From the NCBI GenBank assembly GCA_028551475.1, contig CM052360.1:19332501-19396500 (forward strand): a DNA stretch of 64,000 bases. The letters run 5' to 3'. A program made the position numbers and the translations under genes. Shown here piece by piece: positions 48,651 to 60,465 of the stretch (positions within the stretch are counted from its first letter, which is position 1; each line of letters opens with the position of its first letter). The notes below the pieces were generated by a model. The model was not told the DNA's origin and ran no database searches. It saw only the letters and a list, made by a program, of their open reading frames with translations. The stretch is from Casuarina equisetifolia. Taxonomy: Eukaryota; Streptophyta; Magnoliopsida; Fagales; Casuarinaceae.

Positions 48651-51214
48651 TCAATAGATGAAAGCACCAAGTTGAAGCACAAGAATTGAATTTATGTTTT
48701 GGGAAGTCATCGTCCTATTGTGCACTTGTTTTTATTAAGAAGGATGTACATAAGTATGAGATGCTAATTTAATACATCAAATCTTTAAGTAGGCCACCTA
48801 GCACTAAAATATGAATGTATCATTATCGGGGAATAATGACTCAGGATTGTCAATCCCGAGGGCAGCAAGACACGGAAAGTGTCTTGTTTGTCTGAAATTT
48901 CTCAAAAGAGGAGAAAATCTATTCATTAATTCTACGTATTCAACTAAAGTAATTAATTCATGAAGGGTATGACTAACCAAGGTTAAAAGAGAGTAAATAT
49001 AGGTGTCAACAAGGGCTCGGATTAAACCATTCAATTATCGCGTAAATTGTGTTGGGTTTGCAACTATTTTAATGATTGTTTGGTGCTATGCAACAATTTT
49101 TCATTCCTTTGTTGGGCTTCATTGATGACCAATCCAATGCTCAAATGCCCCCAAAGCTTCACGGCTATGGACTTCCCTCTTTCGTCCATTACCCACCCAT
49201 TCGTGGGTTACCCATGGAGACACTCTTCTATTTTCCCATAGACTTCATCCTAAAACACGAATGAGAAAAGGATAGAGGGAATTTGTAGTCAATTGATGGG
49301 AAATATGGTATTTTGAGCAGAAGATGTCCTAGCGATCCCAGTTGGGTGATGTTTAGATCCATCCAAAAATTAACTTCACCATATATAACACTATATTAAG
49401 GTACTTTACAAACACTACGAAAACTTAAATTAAGAACTATAATTGTTAAAAATTTTGAAATAAGCTAAAATTGGAGTGTTGTAGAGGATATGAAAATTAT
49501 AGCAAATGGTGAAAATCACATGAGGGTGATGATTATTATCCAACCGCTTCCATTAATTACTACATGTTTTTGTCGCGACACAAGACTATGTCACAAAGGT
49601 CCACAACGAGGCACAGCGGGACAGCTCAGCGGGATCCTATTCTCCTCTTTAATTTGGCTCGAGGGGGGGACCAATACTTGGGACAACGTTGGAAACACAC
49701 GGTCCATTTCTGATGCAACGTGGCTATCGTGTTGCAGTCAGGTAAATTCCAATTCCGCGCCAAGTGGGACGTCTTTGCCAGCCATGCGGGTAGTGGCAGG
49801 GTTCATCATGATGGCGATTGAAAAACAGGTGATGGCGTGCGGTTCTTGATCGTCTAAATTCTGAGTTTTACACCAATCGGATGAACAGTATTGGGTACCA
49901 GAAATATGGTTTCTGTTACTCCCGTAGCAGAGTACTATCCCTGACTGTCCTTATTTTTTTTATCAGGGTATGGTCCCATGGCTAAGGCTCAACATCCCGC
50001 ACCATGGACCCCATTTTTTTTTCTTTTTTCTTTTTAATTTTTTTCCAATAGATTTGGAAAATATAAGAATATTGATTATTAGAAACAGTTTTACACTAAA
50101 AATGATCCAAAAGTTACTTCTATTCAATCCAAAAATATTTATTAAAAATTCATAATTACCTAACTTTTCTTTTCTTGATAAACCATGCTAATTGATTTTA
50201 AGAAAATAACCTTTTTGAAAGTGATTTATAGTTTCGTTATATTTAAGATAAGTTATTCATATTTTTTCAAATCATATTCTTAGCTCAAAGTGACCAAATA
50301 AAACCATCCTACATTGAAAATTCTAAAACATTATATCACTCCAATTCGTATTATCAGAACGAAGAAAAGATTTCATAAAAAATATTCATTAATTCTAAAA
50401 AATGATGTTTATATGATCAAGAATTTTAACTAATAACACATCATTTTACTATAACAATACTATCTATACAAACTAAGTCTTTATAAGTTAAAAAAAGTAT
50501 TTGGGTTATAATATTATGTAAAGAATTTTTTTAAAAAATTGATTGAAAAAATGAAGAGACAAACTCACATATAGTAAAAAAATTACTGATATAAGATTGA
50601 TCATCTTTATGAAAAATACTGAAAATGATTGAAAAAAATCTTTATTTTCTAGAAAACAGAATGGCCTGTCATTGCATGTGTGCCTGACTGTACAGCACTA
50701 GTCCTCCGAGTCAACCACAATGTGGGCTTCAACCAAACCTCTTCCATCCATTTTCAACAATCAAAGCTCAATCTCAGGAAAACGTCAGAGCCCGAAACCT
50801 CGATCTTACACTTCTCCAGCTTCTGTCCGAGCCTGCGGTGAGTCGGAGGAGAAGCCAACGTCACGTTCAAAACCCACCCACCCACTTACCCACCCTTCCT
50901 TTTGAACTGCATTGAAGTTCGAGAGTTGAAGCTGTGAGTTCCTCATTGGGCGGGCTCGGTTTCGGAGTGAGCAAACGTCCAAACTTCCACACACCGCCAG
51001 TGACTCCCCCGGCGCTTTCAAGAAGAAAAAAGAGGATAAAGAAAGCATCGAAGTACTACAGAGAGTTTACTATTAGATTAAAGTAAAACCAGACCAATAA
51101 AGAGGAGAGTCCAGTGAAACAGTTGCGATTCAAAAAGCAGGGCCGGTTGCTGTCGTTGCCATGACAGAAGGGGAGAGGGGTCAGGGAGTGACCCGTAGCA
51201 AAAGTAAAAAGAGT
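48651..51214. other. Intergenic, no confident gene
   Basis: Mostly AT-rich. A GC-richer island at about 49560-49860 contains a 119-codon plus ORF (49490-49849) without recognisable domain. Another GC-richer stretch at 50690-51060 lies upstream of the EXORDIUM-like gene and may be part of its distal promoter. No gene is called. Confidence 0.4.
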
Positions 51215-51221
51215 TATAAAG
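51215..51221 (+). promoter_or_regulatory. Candidate TATA box of EXORDIUM-like gene
   Basis: TATAAAG 144 bp before the start codon would give a leader of about 110 nt. A second candidate, TATATATA at 51312-51319, would leave a leader of only about 15 nt and is less likely. Confidence 0.4.
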
Positions 51222-51358
51222 ACTGAAGGGAGTGCCCACAGAGAGCAGCTGGCTCCAGCCTATTTCCCTCTCAACGCCACCCTCCATTCATTAGAATTCA
51301 CACCTTCTCTTTATATATACCTTCCTCTCTCTGTGATTTAGCACCACCATCGCTGAAA

Positions 51359-52456
51359 ATGTCGAAACCATCAGAGTCCCGTGTTGTTTTTGGTTCTGTT
51401 TTCTTGTTCTTTTTCCTATTTTGTAACTCCATTGTTGCTACCTTTGCCTCCCCTTCCTCTTCACAGACTCTGAATACGAAAACGGAGGCCTTGTTTAACC
51501 CTAAACTTCCTCCAAGAACCCTCTCCTCCTCCAAGAAGTTTGAGGGCTCTTCGAATCTAGTTCAGCTCCGGTACCACATGGGTCCGGTGCTCAGCTCCTC
51601 CCCCATCAACCTTTACCTCATCTGGTATGGCCTCTGGACCAGACCCCACAAGCTGATGATCAAGGATTTCCTCCTCTCCCTCTCTCCCTCCACTCCCTCC
51701 ACTCCCTCCACTCCCTCCACTACTGCCACCCCATCACCCTCGGTCTCCGATTGGTGGCGCACTCTCTCACTCTACACCGACCAGACCGGAGCCAATGTCT
51801 CCCGAAAAGTCCTAATCGCGGGGGAGCACTCGGACCTCAAACATTCCCATGGGACTCAGCTTACCCGACTCGATATCCAACAAGTCATCGCCACTGCCGT
51901 CAAGTCGGCACCTTTTCCCGTCGACCACCGCAACGGAGTCTACCTCGTGTTCACCTCTGAGGATGTGGTCGTCCAGGACTTCTGCCGAGCCGTTTGTGGC
52001 TTCCACTACTTCACCTTCCCGTCGATGGTGGGCTACACCGTCCCCTACGCCTGGATCGGCAACTCGGCCAAGCAATGCCCAGAGGTCTGCGCCTACCCGT
52101 TTGCGATACCGGGTTACATGGGCGGCGGGGGCCCTGGGGCTCTGTCACCGCCGAACAAAGACATCGGAGTGGACGGTATGATCAGCGTGATCGGGCACGA
52201 GCTGGCGGAGCTGTCAACTAACCCGCTGGTGAACGCATGGTATGCCGGGGAGGATCCCACTGCGCCTACAGAAGTAGGGGACTTGTGCGAGGGATTGTAC
52301 GGGACGGGAGGCGGAGGTGGCTATATAGGCCAGGTGATGAGGGATAGGGAAGGTAGGACTTTCAACATGAATGGGAGAAGGGGAAGGAGGTTCCTTGTGC
52401 AGTGGATCTGGAGCCCTGTTTTGCAGGCTTGTGCAGGTCCTAATGCTCTGGACTAA
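51359..52456 (+). CDS. EXORDIUM-like / phosphate-induced protein 1 (PHI-1) family
   Basis: A single-exon 365-aa secreted protein. An N-terminal signal peptide (residues ~9-30, VFGSVFLFFFLFCNSIVA) is followed by the PHI-1/EXORDIUM domain (~65-362). Family hallmarks are visible: LRYHMGPVL, INLYLIWYG, ISDFL-like IKDFLLSLS, CRAVCGFHYFTFPSMVGYTV, GYMGGGGPGALSPPNKDIGV, ISVIGHELAELSTNP and LVQWIWSPVLQACAGP. Eight cysteines are conserved in pattern. Members act in the apoplast and promote cell expansion and brassinosteroid- or carbon-linked growth; no catalytic activity is proven. HELAE at residues 280-284 looks metallopeptidase-like but is only a family signature. Residues ~112-124 carry a TPS microrepeat. 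GC content is much higher than in its surroundings. Length and frame are normal. Confidence 0.93.
   Translation: MSKPSESRVVFGSVFLFFFLFCNSIVATFASPSSSQTLNTKTEALFNPKLPPRTLSSSKKFEGSSNLVQLRYHMGPVLSSSPINLYLIWYGLWTRPHKLMIKDFLLSLSPSTPSTPSTPSTTATPSPSVSDWWRTLSLYTDQTGANVSRKVLIAGEHSDLKHSHGTQLTRLDIQQVIATAVKSAPFPVDHRNGVYLVFTSEDVVVQDFCRAVCGFHYFTFPSMVGYTVPYAWIGNSAKQCPEVCAYPFAIPGYMGGGGPGALSPPNKDIGVDGMISVIGHELAELSTNPLVNAWYAGEDPTAPTEVGDLCEGLYGTGGGGGYIGQVMRDREGRTFNMNGRRGRRFLVQWIWSPVLQACAGPNALD
51688..51723 (+). repeat. 9-bp (TPS) coding microrepeat
   Basis: Four near-perfect tandem copies of CTCCCTCCA within the EXORDIUM-like gene add a Ser-Thr-Pro spacer before the DWWRTLSLY segment. This is likely a length-variable site. 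Confidence 0.85.
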
Positions 52457-55400
52457 GCTGGTTCCTTTAAGGATGTATTTAGGGTGGGATATCTATACAG
52501 AGATGGTAGCCGATGAGCTATGCTTTAGCTTATCAATTTCTTTTTTCTTTTGAAGGGGTGATGTAGATGTACAACCATAGATGGATGGTGGGGTATGGTT
52601 GGGGGGTGATGGTGGTGGCGCGGCGGCCGTTTCTTTCAAATTTTGGCTATGGTGGTTGGGGCTTTTTAGATCTCCGATTATATAGTATTATATATGTTTC
52701 CTTGTTATTGTTTTAATCTAGAACATTTGTTCGAATTCATATTGATTAAGTAGGTTTTTTAACTATTTTTTCTATTTCATCTTGTCCGATCTGAGGATGG
52801 ATTCTAAAGGCATCTCATTGCTTGAACTCGAACGTAATCAAAACTTGTGGACAATCAGGCTCATGTGCTCCTCCTTAGAAAGCAGAAGAATTACTACTTC
52901 ATGTGATGAAGGAAAGAGGATAGATCATGTTGTGTAAATAAGTGCTTGGGCTATTCTGGAGTGGTGTGTGTTTGAGATGAACCTGATCTGCTGAACAGGA
53001 GAATATCATCCGACAGTCGAAGCTATGATTGCAATTAAGTTAAGCAAAATAATTTGATATCTTTGTCGTTTTGGTATATGAACTTAAGTCCAATCTGGAG
53101 CTTTAATGGTTGCAGTTTTCAAGCTGCAGATACTTTGATGTGAAATGGGATGATGGTGTTGTGCTACCTACAATAATATTAGTAGAAGGCTAAGTCAAAT
53201 GATGCAAAAATCTTACGAAAACAATAGATAGATAATCAACACAAAAGCAATGATGGATACTTGTATTTCCCTGTTAGATCTGTTTCTCGCCCTTTTTGGT
53301 AAGGGTCCCTGCTTCACTTTTAGAAGTCAAGTGGGGGTAGAGGCTCCATACTGAGAGGAGACCTCCCCTATGACTTTAATGGAACACTTGTGATACACAG
53401 CTAAGTCCGGGACCCAGAAGGGTTCCCATAGAATGGATTGATCATAATGAATTATGAGATCTCAGAGACCATGCCTCGGACCACTCTGTTGGGGTGGTTA
53501 GAAAGTTTAAAGGGTGTGTACACATGAGGAATGGTGGGGGTCTGAATATCCTTTTACCAAACTGTGCAGACTTTTATGGTGCCGTTGATTGTAAGAGAAG
53601 GAACTCCATTGTATGTAAAGTGCATGTAAGATTTAATATGCCTCTTGTTTCTGGAGAAGTACTTATCGAGAAAACCAGTCTTCATGGAATGGATATTGAA
53701 CTTGAAATTCGGTAGATTAACATAGTAGAACAAACTAGATTTCAACATAAAAAAGTAAGATGTTAACCCACCTGAGCAAAAATAACTTGATAGATCTACT
53801 CAGATTAGATATTAATATCTTCTTCACCCTTTCAGCTTTTAACATGGACCCCCTGGTTATTAAATGCATCGAAATCTGTGATGGGTCGGCAGCCAAGAGT
53901 TTGATAGTCAGAGTTTGACTTCAAGAGAAATATCTCAGATGTTTTACAGTGAGATCGATGATGTGGGGTTTTGGATTCATGATATTTTCTTGCCAACATT
54001 GAGTGAAAAACAAACTAGAAAAAGCAAAAGTTGTATGGCCTTTGAAAATGTCATTAGCACGTGCTTTAGAGGTGAATACTGCTAAATCTTCTTTTTGATT
54101 ATTGTACCAGCAGAGGAAGAAAACAACCAACAAGACAATGAAAAGATTGAAAGATAAAGAATCCATCCTCCAAGATCGTATTACGGCTCCGTTTGACGCG
54201 TAGCCCGCTTGTGAAAACCACCATTCAAAACTGTCCCAATCTGTGGGTTGGAAAGCCACATGCAGTGCCATGGCGGATGTAGGCCCAAGTGAGTAAAAGA
54301 CATGGAAACCTACAATCTCAGGCCATTGTTAGCTAACTTATTCAGAAACATGTCAATCTAAGAGAGATTTTGCTAAACTGTCAAAGAAAGTTCTGACTTT
54401 TACCATGAATCAAGACTTCAATCACTAAGGATATGCAGGCCTCTTGCTCAGTTGCCAGTATGAAGAGAAACCCAGTTGAATAGAAACCTCTATTGATGGG
54501 ACTGGACACAGTCAGATTAAGTGGAAAGTTCAGAACTTGAAGTTGCCTGCACTTTCCATGAAAGACAAAGAGTCACAAGCTATAATTGTGACTATATGGG
54601 GTTTAGTCCTCCATGTTCTATAATCAGAATAAGCATTTGAGGAATAGGATCTTAAATGGTATCTAAAGCTGAAGGCCTTCAGGGAATTTACCAAAACTAA
54701 GCAGATTGAGAACTATTGGCTCGAATATAACCGAAGTTACTATCTTTTCATTTCAGTAAGTTTGATGCACATGCTGAGACATATAAAGACAATACAACAC
54801 CACCACAACCCAACACTATTTCCTCGATGATAAGATTCAGATTCTATCACGTTTCACAAACAAACCCACTAATTTATGTTCAATATTCCTTTGGAAAGTA
54901 ATTCATTTCTATATCCTTCACCATACCCATCTCTTTCTTTTCTGCATACCTTGCCGGCCACGGCAACTTTATTTGGACAGTTCCTTGTTAGCCTGACTGC
55001 ATGGATTGTACCAGTAAGTTACATTTACTAGCCCTGCACCACTTTGCTGGACAAAAGTATCACTGTAAATCACAGTTTTCCACTTTCACATGAACGTCAG
55101 TACATTTTTGTTCTTTTGGAATTCAATAGCTTGCCACCTGCTCATGCAGGTCATTTTCATTGTCTTGAAAGGAATCAGGATGATGTTGGTGGTGGATTAG
55201 CACTAGATTCGCATTCCAAGGAGTGAAAAGGGTCAGTAAAGGCACGGTGAAAGTGAATATAACCAAGGTGAAAGTGTTACTCCATCTGCTGATCAAAAGA
55301 AGATACTCATAATGTTACGATATTCGGGGGAGCAGGAGAGCACAGGAGTGTCGATGGCAGATTCGGCTTGCCTGCCAGTATTCACTCTTCAGCGCACCCG

Positions 55401-55729
55401 ATCGCTTTCTTCTCTGCACCCTGTCCGAACAATGGTACTAGGCTCATGCAGTTTTTTTCACTGTTTTTGTATGAATCGGATTCGTTGGAAAGCCTAATTC
55501 TAGTTGAAATGTCGATTAGGAGTGAGAGGTTATCTTTCCATATAAAGAGTATAGCTAAATAAGATTTAGATAAATAAAATAATTTATATTATTTTATAGT
55601 GAAGATAATATATTCACTCTAAATCATTATATTTGTCAATTTTGGTACAAAATGTCATCTTTTAAACTTAAGCTCTAATATGATGTTGGAAGACTAAATT
55701 ATTATTTAAAGACTGGTACAAAGTCTAAT
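52457..55729. other. Intergenic, no confident gene
   Basis: 3' flank of the EXORDIUM-like gene and unclassified DNA. Short ORFs at 53494, 55044 and 55312 (+) show no domain, splice context or codon bias strong enough to call. The minus ORF at 53921-54271 is listed separately. Confidence 0.4.
53921..54271 (-). CDS. Hypothetical ORF with one membrane segment
   Basis: 116 codons from an ATG in a good context (GCCATGG). The N-terminal part (MALHVAFQPTDWDSFEWWF) is followed by a strong hydrophobic stretch (LFIVLLVVFFLCWY, residues ~44-57). No family is recognised, and the C-terminal half looks like translated intergenic DNA. It could be a first exon of an unidentified gene or chance. Confidence 0.15.
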   Translation of the reverse strand: MALHVAFQPTDWDSFEWWFSQAGYASNGAVIRSWRMDSLSFNLFIVLLVVFFLCWYNNQKEDLAVFTSKARANDIFKGHTTFAFSSLFFTQCWQENIMNPKPHIIDLTVKHLRYFS

Positions 55730-56262
55730 ATTGATGAAAAATGTACTTGTGATGTGCCTTTAAGCTTGGACAACCTCTTCTTAATGAGATATTTTGAGGA
55801 GAAGTAGGCTTGGGACTTTCACATGGTATTGGGGTCAATCTTTCTTCCATGTGTCCCAACTCTATCCCACAAATGAGCCAATCCTTTGCCGACAAAATAC
55901 CAAATATGTATTGTGAGGAAGTATTAGACAACAAAGTTTCACATTGCAGATAAAGGTATTTATGATGTATCTTATAAGTTTGGACAACCTTTCTCCTCAA
56001 TTAGACATTTTGAGGAGAGTTGAACTTGAGCCTCTTATATGATATCAAAGTCAATTCTTCCTTTGTGCATCTTAATCCAATCCCACAAATGGGTCAATCC
56101 TTTGTCGGCAAGAGATCAAGCTTGGATTATAGGAAAGTATTGAACAACAAAGTCTCACATTGAAGAGAAAAGTCTTTGTGATGTGCCTTATAAGTTTGGA
56201 CAAGCTCTTTCCTCAATGAGGCCTTTTGAAAAGAGGTGAACTTTGGTCTTTCATACAAATAA
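55730..56262. repeat. ~214-bp tandem array, about 2.5 units
   Basis: Units begin at 55751, 55964 and 56180 (GATGTGCCTTATAAGTTTGG type); the third is partial. Each carries CCCACAAATG(A/G)G(C/T)CAATCCTTTG and ACAACAAAGT(T/C)TCACATTG. The text resembles LTR or TRIM-type sequence, but termini were not identified. Confidence 0.8.
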
Positions 56263-56689
56263 TATGTAACAAGCCAAATCTTTGCAAAGTTAACAAATGC
56301 TTGGTTTAGTTGAGAGCAAATATTATGTGTGATTTTTTAGTCTTAAAGTTGGCACTTGATGTATAAAATTAGATGTGCATAGAGAGAAAGAAAAAAAAAA
56401 GAATAAAAAAACCTTGCAAGGCAATTTCGAGATACTCTTAGGGTTATAGCCCCTCCAACCTTCACCTGACTTCACCTTGCTTTTTACTTACCACTTGAAA
56501 ACCTTAAAAAAAAATGTCTTAAACTTAACGCTTTTGATTATAATTACATAGGATTATCTCTAAAACATCGCAAAAGAAAGAGTATTCATAAGACCGTTTC
56601 TTTGCGGTCAGGTTAATCCGGGACTTTGTAAACGTGGTGCAACTACAAGAAACGCATGAAGAGTTCCTGCAATGTGAAATCCCCTCAAT

Positions 56690-56845
56690 CGCCACGTCTC
56701 TGTCTCGTGGAATGACTGCCAATTGGCATGGTGAAACAGGAACACGAAGATTAACTGCGACGTCAACTATCTCCGTTGTTTGCCGTATGTTAGAACTCCT
56801 TGTCACTTTCCCGAGAACAGTATTGTCAAATCTTTTGGCACGTCA
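56690..56845 (+). promoter_or_regulatory. ACGT-core cluster upstream of metallothionein pseudogene
   Basis: CACGTC (56693), GACGTC (56759) and CACGTC (56839) resemble ABRE-type elements, which fits the ABA- and seed-linked expression known for type-4 metallothioneins. Functional use is inferred. Confidence 0.35.
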
Positions 56846-56984
56846 AACCGCCGGAATGCCATGTCTAGCTGTCAAAAAGGCGTTCTTTCCACATAGGGAC
56901 TTCTATTCAAAGGAAGGGGTACTCTGCTGAACCAGCCCGGAATACTATAGTCTGCTAGCAAGTCTCTGAAGTTGAACAGTGAAA

Positions 56985-57327
56985 ATGGCAGAGGCACGTT
57001 TACAAGCAACGGTTTTGACCTGCGACGACAAATGCGGCTGTGCTGTTCCATGCGCCGGCGGCTTAGCTTGCAAGTTAGTGAGTTGGTACTCAATCATATG
57101 TATTATATTATATATGACGAGATTTGAAGACACTTTAAGCCGTTAGATTTTGAAAAGAATACTCATGTGGTTTGAAGAGGTGGTCGACCGGAGCTGAACA
57201 CAAGACATGCGCCTGCGGCGAGCACTGCGGCTGCAACCAGTGCGATTGACCCAAGCGTGTGACAGGGACCGGCACGAACTCCTGCAACTGTGGCATTGGA
57301 CGCACATGTCCGACTTGCCGGACCTGA
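56985..57327 (+). pseudogene. Type-4 (Ec, seed-type) metallothionein gene, disabled
   Basis: Two exons, 56985-57073 and 57180-57327, are separated by a 106-bp GT-AG intron at the usual MT4 position, for 78 codons in total. Exon 1 has the family start CDDKCGCAVPC. Exon 2 has TCACGEHCGCNQC, then NSCNCG and TCPTC, matching the second and third Cys clusters. MT4 proteins bind zinc through ~17 cysteines and store it in seeds. Here codon 53, where the family has Cys (C-x-C-P-K), is TGA, cutting the protein before cluster three. A second conserved Cys before TCPTC is Arg. The frame otherwise stays open to a normal stop at 57325. The gene is recently disabled, or the TGA is a base-call error; a ~52-aa product is possible. 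Confidence 0.8.
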
Positions 57328-57879
57328 GAAGAGGGAATGATACTGTGTAATATTTACCTCTTATTTTCTGATGGTATCTTTACCAGCATTACCTGTGTTC
57401 AACGTAGAAAACATGAACACTTACAAACTCTCCCCAAACCTGCAGAACATCTAAAATGTGCAATAGATAGTCTATCAGGTGCACCAATTATCTGATCGAA
57501 GAGATGAATTCTTAAATTACTTTTCATTGTGAATGAGAGCTATTATAGCAGATTTCAAAGGAGAGTTCACAGGTTTAATGCAAAGATAGAATTGAAAGAA
57601 ATTGAGCATGAAATTGAAATTCACGATAATTTTGGTTTTGTGATCCTATCCAAATATGTTCTCTTTGACCTATGTTGGAGTCCTCAGTTTGCTCATGCTT
57701 TTCAGGATTGGAAATTGGCAGCCAAGGGTAACGTTTTATGATCTGTATTCTAACTTCCCTAATATGGAGGTCCTTATCAATGATCTCGGAGACTGATAGT
57801 GGAAAAAATTTGCATTTCAATTGTTCCTAATGCTTTAGGAGGGTTAGCAGAAGTCTATAAGTCCCTTGGAAGAGCATGG

Positions 57880-58090
57880 CACTGCTAGAGAGCCTTAGTT
57901 GTTTCTCTTTGTACTTGGACAGCAGCAGTGGGAAAGATAATCCTCAGAAGATAAGCTCTATTAACCTTAGATTTAAGTTTTTACGTGCAGAACTGTCGAA
58001 AGTCAGTTAATCACATTTTACTCTGTTGTCCACTGGCAAGAGAGTTTTGGTTGTTGCATTTTGCCTGTTTGGAGTCTTTCAAAGTTATCA
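57880..58090 (+). mobile_element. LINE (L1-type) remnant, C-terminal zf-RVT region
   Basis: Plus-strand text with CTWTAAVGKI and, from 57991, NCRKSVNHILLCCPLARE then FWLLHFACLE matches the reverse-transcriptase zinc-binding tail of plant L1 elements. The usual form is C-x(n)-ESIDHLLLHC-x-A-x-LW. There are in-frame stops in the upstream part and no poly-A tail was identified. It is a short 5'- and 3'-truncated relic. Confidence 0.6.
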
Positions 58091-58110
58091 AAGAATTTAA
58101 TCTGTCTGTT

Positions 58111-60465
58111 TGATTGTTCAAAAAGGAAATATGTTAACTGTAAAGAATAAAAAGTACTGAATACTAGTCCACAGTGCGGAAATCTAGGGGTAAATAACTG
58201 GGTTTTCTTCCTACCATATTATTTAAATCTTTATTTTCTAATGACTCTATTACTAAATGAATGCTTTAGATAATCTCCATTTAAAGATCTATTTCAGATT
58301 GTAATTTTTATTAGTATTTTTTTAACACTCTCCTTTGTTACTTTTATATGTAGAAAACTTGAAAAATTGTAGAGTATTAGCACAACTGAAAAATAGGGTG
58401 AAATAAGAAGGGATGCCTAAATTGCGCACAACACATTACTCACGATAAATGAGTCCCCAAATAAATGTAAATTTCATTTATTGGCTTATTATAGGAAACA
58501 CAATTTAAAGGACTTTATTCCATCAAGAGATCTTGATCAAAATCAGGTTCCTCAAACTAGGGGCAAAAGAACAAGGGGGTAGACTAATGTCGAAAGAGAG
58601 GGAGTCCCTAATGCAAGAGGAAGTTATTGGTAGCGGGCCAATTGTTTATATTCTTAGTTAAGAAACTAAAATGATTTTTTCTTGATAAATAAATACTTCT
58701 GTTTCTTATAAGTGAATACAAACTCGAGCATCGATTTTGGACTAAACAATGAGATTGACCCCCTTCCCCTTAAAGAGGAGAGAAAACATTACTTGAGCCT
58801 AGGACCACTAGAAAGAGACTAAGAAGAGAACAAGAGAATAGGTATCTCAAATAAAAAAATAAAAAAATAAACCTGAATTGATAGTTTAGTAAAACGTGGT
58901 TGTAAATAGGCAAATATGAGAGCAGGATTGGTAGAAGGGGCCCTGGTTGCAGACTGTTAAGTAAAATTATTTAATTAACTTAAAAGTATAGACAGCAATG
59001 GAATATTCCACTGGCATTAAAAAAAAAAAGGTGAATAAAAAATCAAAGCAGTACCCACTGTACTTAATAACTGCAAAAACATGCAGCATGATTAAGGACA
59101 TATAAATGCTGATAATTAGAAAGAATCCGTTTCAGTTCAAATGTATGAAGATTTCCAGAAACAATATTTAATTTTCTAAGGTACCCTCCTTCAATCCACA
59201 TATAGGAGTAGAACATTCACTAGAATAAACCCGTTTCGATTTCAGTTTTCTGTGACTAATAATCTACCTTGAAGGTACTAATAAAATTCTGTTACCTGAT
59301 TGTTTGGCTTCAATCGACAGATTTCAGGAGAACCTTTTTGCTGCATAAACCCCTCCAATTTTAGCGTAGAAATGTATATTGAGATAGTCTTGTTAACTTC
59401 TATAATCTGATTCCTTGGGAAGTCAAAACTTGAATTTGGATATGTAGTTCCAACTTCAAAATAATTGGCATTTGAATACCACTATTTTCCTTAAGAGTTT
59501 CTAATGTCCTTAATCAGCATGATACACGTGATACAATCAAAGGTAGCTAGCTGTGAACTAATTTATATGATCCACTCGCAGATCCGTGAAGCCTCGTAAA
59601 CTATCTCCTCTGGTGTCCACTACTTTCGCAAAAGGAAGCAAGGCCTTTGATCCTAGTTTTAGAATTAAAAGGGCAGGGGTCCGAGGCTTTGCAGTCCCCA
59701 TATTTCGTAATATTATGCTCTTGCGGTTTTGAAAATTTGGCACCTTTCACATAAACAAGATGCTTTATAAATAAACAAAATCATTATATCGAGGATTCAA
59801 CAATTATGAAAAACTTCGAATCCCACAATGCATTGGCTCTGACGATCGGAAAATGCAAAACCCAATGCTGTACTTAAGATTGAAACGTCTGACGCACGTA
59901 AGCAGGCACGAGATTCATTGCAAATATAGGATTCGAGTAGGCAAAGCGACACGCGCAGGGATAAAGACAGGTAGAGTTGACTTACTCAAGTAACGGGGAA
60001 GACTTAACGATGTTGTGCTTGTGTGCATGGAGGAAAACACGATCTGTCAACCCCCGTCTGCTCTTTTCTGAACTCATCTTGAGCTTTGTTGATGGTAGTG
60101 TTTTTTTTGTGTTTTTTAGTATGCACGCATGGTGACTACAAATGAAAAACAATATTGATAGTAAATAAAGAAAATAAGCAAACCGAGAGAGATATCAAGC
60201 GGAAGAAAGACAGAGAAATAGAAAGAAAGAAGTCAAAGCAATAATTGGTGTTGCACGAGAACACTCAAAATAGTTTTTGCTTGCTTGTAAGGAACGTCTT
60301 ACTCAGCCTTTTATATAGGCAACCATCGTGACAAGGCAACAAAAATACAACTTGCATGAAGGGACGTAAAACAAACTTGTCAAGTTTTCATCATTACGTA
60401 TCTCAGGTCTGCAAGCATTAAAAACATCAGATAAGGCATAGATAAGGCAGTATGTGGGTCCCCTA
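58111..60465. other. Intergenic, no confident gene
   Basis: AT-rich DNA. On the minus strand about 59285-59490 reads as an open segment ending in a good splice donor (AACAATCAG then GTAACAG). It has no recognisable family or linked exon, so it is not called. The remainder shows nothing. Confidence 0.4.

Noticed and set aside
59285-59490. Minus-strand open segment ending at a good splice donor
   Set aside because: No family, no partner exon and only about 60 codons; may be chance.
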